A stretch of 64,000 nt of DNA, from contig CATQHI010000003.1 in NCBI GenBank assembly GCA_958295895.1, forward strand, positions 496,001-560,000, in the 5' to 3' direction. The position numbers were made by a program, and so were the translations under genes. This document shows, one piece after another, positions 62,190 through 64,000 of this stretch; positions within the stretch are counted from its first letter, which is position 1, and every line of letters starts with the position of its first letter. This DNA is from Saprospiraceae bacterium (GTDB lineage: Bacteria; Bacteroidota; Bacteroidia; Chitinophagales; Saprospiraceae). Below the pieces are notes generated by a model. That model was not told the origin of the DNA, ran no database searches, and saw only the letters and a program-made list of their open reading frames with translations.

Positions 62190-63233
62190 ATGCGTTACCA
62201 CCTTGTTTCCGGCGGCTGCGGCTTCGTAGGCCGTAATATGGTCAAACGGCTTTACCGCACCACCACCGACAAGATCATCTTCGTCGATAACCTCAGCGTA
62301 GGCACCCACCCCAGCACCTGGCTAGACGTAGATCAGGTACGTAAGGAGGGCGACCTAGAGGTGTACGGACCGGACGAGCGGCTGCTGTTCCTGCACCAGG
62401 ACTTCCGCAAATTCCTGCGCGACATTATCGACGACACCAACTTCATTACCAACGCCTACGCGCCGGACTTTACCCGCTTCAGCGACGTCTTCCACTTCGC
62501 CGCCATCGTCGGTGGCCGTTCCACCATCGAGGGTGATCCGATGAAGGTGGCTCTGGATCTCAGCATTGATGCGGAGTTTTTTTACTGGGTCACCCGTCAC
62601 CAGCCCGACCGCACCCTCTACCCCTCCAGCTCCGCCGCCTACCCCATCGACCTACAGACCGAGGGCGATGCCATTGCCCTGGCCGAATCCGACATCAACT
62701 TCAAGAAGATGGGCGAGCCGGACATGACCTACGGCTGGAGTAAACTGACCGGTGAGTTCCTGGCTAAGGTGGCCGCCGAGCACTACGACCTCAAGGTGAC
62801 CGTGATCCGCCCCTTCAGCGGCTACGGGGAGGACCAGGACCTCTCCTACCCCATCCCAGCCATCGCCGCCCGCATCGCCCGCCGCGAGGATCCCGTGGAG
62901 GTCTGGGGTACCGGCCGGCAGGGGCGCGACTTCGTGCACATCGACGATGTCCTCGACTGTATTTTCTTCGCCATGGAGCGCGTCACCGACGGTACGGCCA
63001 TCAACATCGGGCGCGGGGAGCTGCTGAGCTTCATCGATATTATCCACACGATGTGCGATATCGAGGGCTACTCCCCCGAGATCAAGCAACTGCTGGATAA
63101 GCCCGTGGGCGTATTCAGTCGCTACTCGAAAATGGATATGGTGCACGACATGGGCTGGCGGGCTACGATCTCGGTCCGGGAGGGGATGCGCCGGGTACTC
63201 GAAGCACAGAAGCGGCAACAGAAAGCCAGCTAG
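62190..63233 (+). CDS. NAD-dependent epimerase/dehydratase (extended SDR)
   Basis: 347 residues. The NAD motif is VSGGCGFVGRNMVKRL (Gly-x-x-Gly-x-x-Gly). The active-site Ser is in YPSSSAAYP, and the Tyr and Lys are in TYGWSKLTGE. A sugar-nucleotide role is likely (VIRPFSGYG, GRDFVHIDDVLDCIF). Relatives convert UDP- or GDP-hexoses for surface polysaccharides; the exact substrate is not clear. A glycosyltransferase gene begins 1 bp after its stop codon, so a polysaccharide cluster seems to start here and continue beyond the window. Confidence 0.9.
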   Translation: MRYHLVSGGCGFVGRNMVKRLYRTTTDKIIFVDNLSVGTHPSTWLDVDQVRKEGDLEVYGPDERLLFLHQDFRKFLRDIIDDTNFITNAYAPDFTRFSDVFHFAAIVGGRSTIEGDPMKVALDLSIDAEFFYWVTRHQPDRTLYPSSSAAYPIDLQTEGDAIALAESDINFKKMGEPDMTYGWSKLTGEFLAKVAAEHYDLKVTVIRPFSGYGEDQDLSYPIPAIAARIARREDPVEVWGTGRQGRDFVHIDDVLDCIFFAMERVTDGTAINIGRGELLSFIDIIHTMCDIEGYSPEIKQLLDKPVGVFSRYSKMDMVHDMGWRATISVREGMRRVLEAQKRQQKAS

Positions 63234-63234
63234 T

Positions 63235-64000
63235 ATGGAACGCCAAACTATCGTTTGCTTTGGGCCGGGGCCCAAATTCAAGGGCGGTATTTCCAACTAC
63301 AACACTTCTCTGGCGAAGGCCCTCGACCGCCGCGGAGACTGCAACGTTCACATCGTGAGTTGGACGCAGCAGTACCCCGCCATCATCCCGAGGGAATTTG
63401 TCGACAAGACCAGCAAGGTCGATCTGCTGGCTGGTACGGACATCAAGGTGCAGTACATTACTAACTACAACAACCCCCTGAGCTGGCGGGAGACCTACCG
63501 CCGCATCGTGGCCCTGTGCCCGGCAAAGGTCATCTTTCAGTGGGCCATTGCCATTCAGGGCGTGCCGCTCGGCTATATTGCCCGTCAGTTGCGCAAGCAC
63601 CCCGAGATCGAAGTGATCTTCGACCTGCACTTCGTGATCCAAAAGGAAAATAGTAGCCTCGACCGTCGCTTCACCCGCTTCGGTATCGCAGCGGCCACCA
63701 CCTACATCGCTCATGCCTACAAGACGGTTGAGGAGCTCAAAACGCTATTCTCCCGGCGCGACTTCGCCGTCAATGAGGCGGGGACGCGGGTGCAGGGGCA
63801 GACCACCGTAATCAAGCTATACCACCCGATCTACGACCTCTTTTCGCCGAATCCTGATTTTGACGTCCAGGCGTTCAAGCAGGAAAACGGGCTGCGGGAG
63901 CACGTCTTTCTCTTCTTCGGCTTCATCCGTAAGTACAAGGGACTGCACAACGTCATCCGGGCCTTCGCTGAGGTGGCTGGGCGGCGCGACGATGTAAGTC
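63235..64000 (+). CDS. Glycosyltransferase family 4-like protein, N-terminal part
   Basis: The first 255 residues are present; the gene runs off the right edge. The N-terminus IVCFGPGPKFKGGISNYNTS is the glycine-rich GT-B opening. The linker leads to HVFLFFGFIRKYKGLHNVIR, the first strand of the donor-binding domain. KLYHPIYDLFSPN is typical of GT4 enzymes of capsule or exopolysaccharide clusters. The start ATG at 63235 is 1 bp after the epimerase stop. A dispersed-repeat copy gives the segment EAGTRVQGQ in the loop before VIKLYHP. Confidence 0.88.
   Translation, partial: MERQTIVCFGPGPKFKGGISNYNTSLAKALDRRGDCNVHIVSWTQQYPAIIPREFVDKTSKVDLLAGTDIKVQYITNYNNPLSWRETYRRIVALCPAKVIFQWAIAIQGVPLGYIARQLRKHPEIEVIFDLHFVIQKENSSLDRRFTRFGIAAATTYIAHAYKTVEELKTLFSRRDFAVNEAGTRVQGQTTVIKLYHPIYDLFSPNPDFDVQAFKQENGLREHVFLFFGFIRKYKGLHNVIRAFAEVAGRRDDVS
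63777..63794 (-). repeat. Dispersed repeat copy, GCGTCCCCGCC type
   Basis: TGCACCCGCGTCCCCGCC on the minus strand, antisense to the glycosyltransferase gene. It is identical over 18 bp to the copy at 11576. Confidence 0.8.

Noticed and set aside
61278-62309. 343-codon open frame antisense to the ALDH gene
   Set aside because: It mirrors a well-supported ALDH7 gene; long antisense frames are common in GC-rich coding DNA and the translation shows no domain.
5761-63794. The 18-bp repeats as a CRISPR array or tandem repeat
   Set aside because: Copies are kilobases apart, on both strands and inside unrelated genes, without regular spacers or cas genes.
5761-63794. The 18-bp repeats as mere codon bias
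   Set aside because: They appear in several reading frames, both strands and one intergenic site, with exact identity over 18-22 bp.

Overview
This is a dense, GC-rich stretch of a Bacteroidota chromosome. It most resembles the Saprospiraceae/Lewinella group, which is an inference from gene content and not a database result. Supporting signs are a protein with a type IX secretion (T9SS) gliding-motility C-terminal domain, a GLPGLI protein paired with a TonB-type outer-membrane barrel, PlsB-like acyltransferase, DUF6580, DUF6503 and DUF4159 proteins, Bacteroidota -33/-7 promoters (TTG-N20-TAnnTTTG), and almost no Shine-Dalgarno sequences. There are about 60 protein genes and two tRNAs, with no intergenic gap above 300 bp. 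No rRNA, insertion sequence, prophage or CRISPR array was seen.

Layout. 0-13 kb: end of uppP, frameshifted truB and glpK, a glycosyltransferase, an M1 metallopeptidase, membrane and envelope proteins, prolyl oligopeptidase, a xylulokinase-type kinase and an NmrA-like reductase. 13.3-17.3 kb: a compact MoxR ATPase, metallopeptidase-like/VWA protein and helical-repeat protein unit. 17.3-30.6 kb: smc, a LysM protein, clpC, infC, engB, a PlsB-like acyltransferase, deoxynucleoside kinase, folK and small lipoproteins. 30.5-36.5 kb: a T9SS-exported PKD protein, a Sua5-like protein, prfA, a histidine phosphatase and DUF819. 36.4-41.3 kb: an envelope/osmotic-stress block (AI-2E permease, two unknowns, DUF2383-like, DUF2945, a lipoprotein, MscS). 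41.3-49.6 kb: heptose-7-P kinase, ndk, nrnA, an FKBP isomerase, enoyl-CoA hydratase and ilvN-ilvB-ilvD for branched-chain amino acids. 49.7-60.6 kb: secreted or outer-membrane proteins, rsmE, an NfuA-like protein, GLPGLI plus barrel, tRNA-Gly(GCC), a GT-C membrane glycosyltransferase, tRNA-Arg(CCT) and msrB. 60.6-64 kb: an ALDH7-type dehydrogenase, then a sugar epimerase and a glycosyltransferase that begin a polysaccharide cluster cut by the window edge.

Main unusual observation: a dispersed, non-tandem ~18-bp DNA repeat, consensus TGCACCYGCGNNCSCGCC. I find at least 17 copies in 64 kb, on both strands, in several reading frames and also between genes, some identical over 20 bp or more. In signal-peptide genes it often encodes Cys-Thr-Cys-(Gly/Val)-(Pro/Arg)-Ala at the cleavage site. 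Elsewhere it sits in loops, N-termini or linkers. Two copies form a perfect 22-bp inverted repeat around a divergent promoter region. I do not recognise this family; it behaves like an iterated chromosomal motif or an in-gene insertion element.

Other themes: single-base frameshifts, two of them in homopolymers (a C9 tract that removes the canonical end of the T9SS domain; sequencing error or phase variation); convergent gene pairs with overlapping 3' ends; -7 boxes very close to start codons, suggesting leaderless mRNAs; and genes without a canonical start.
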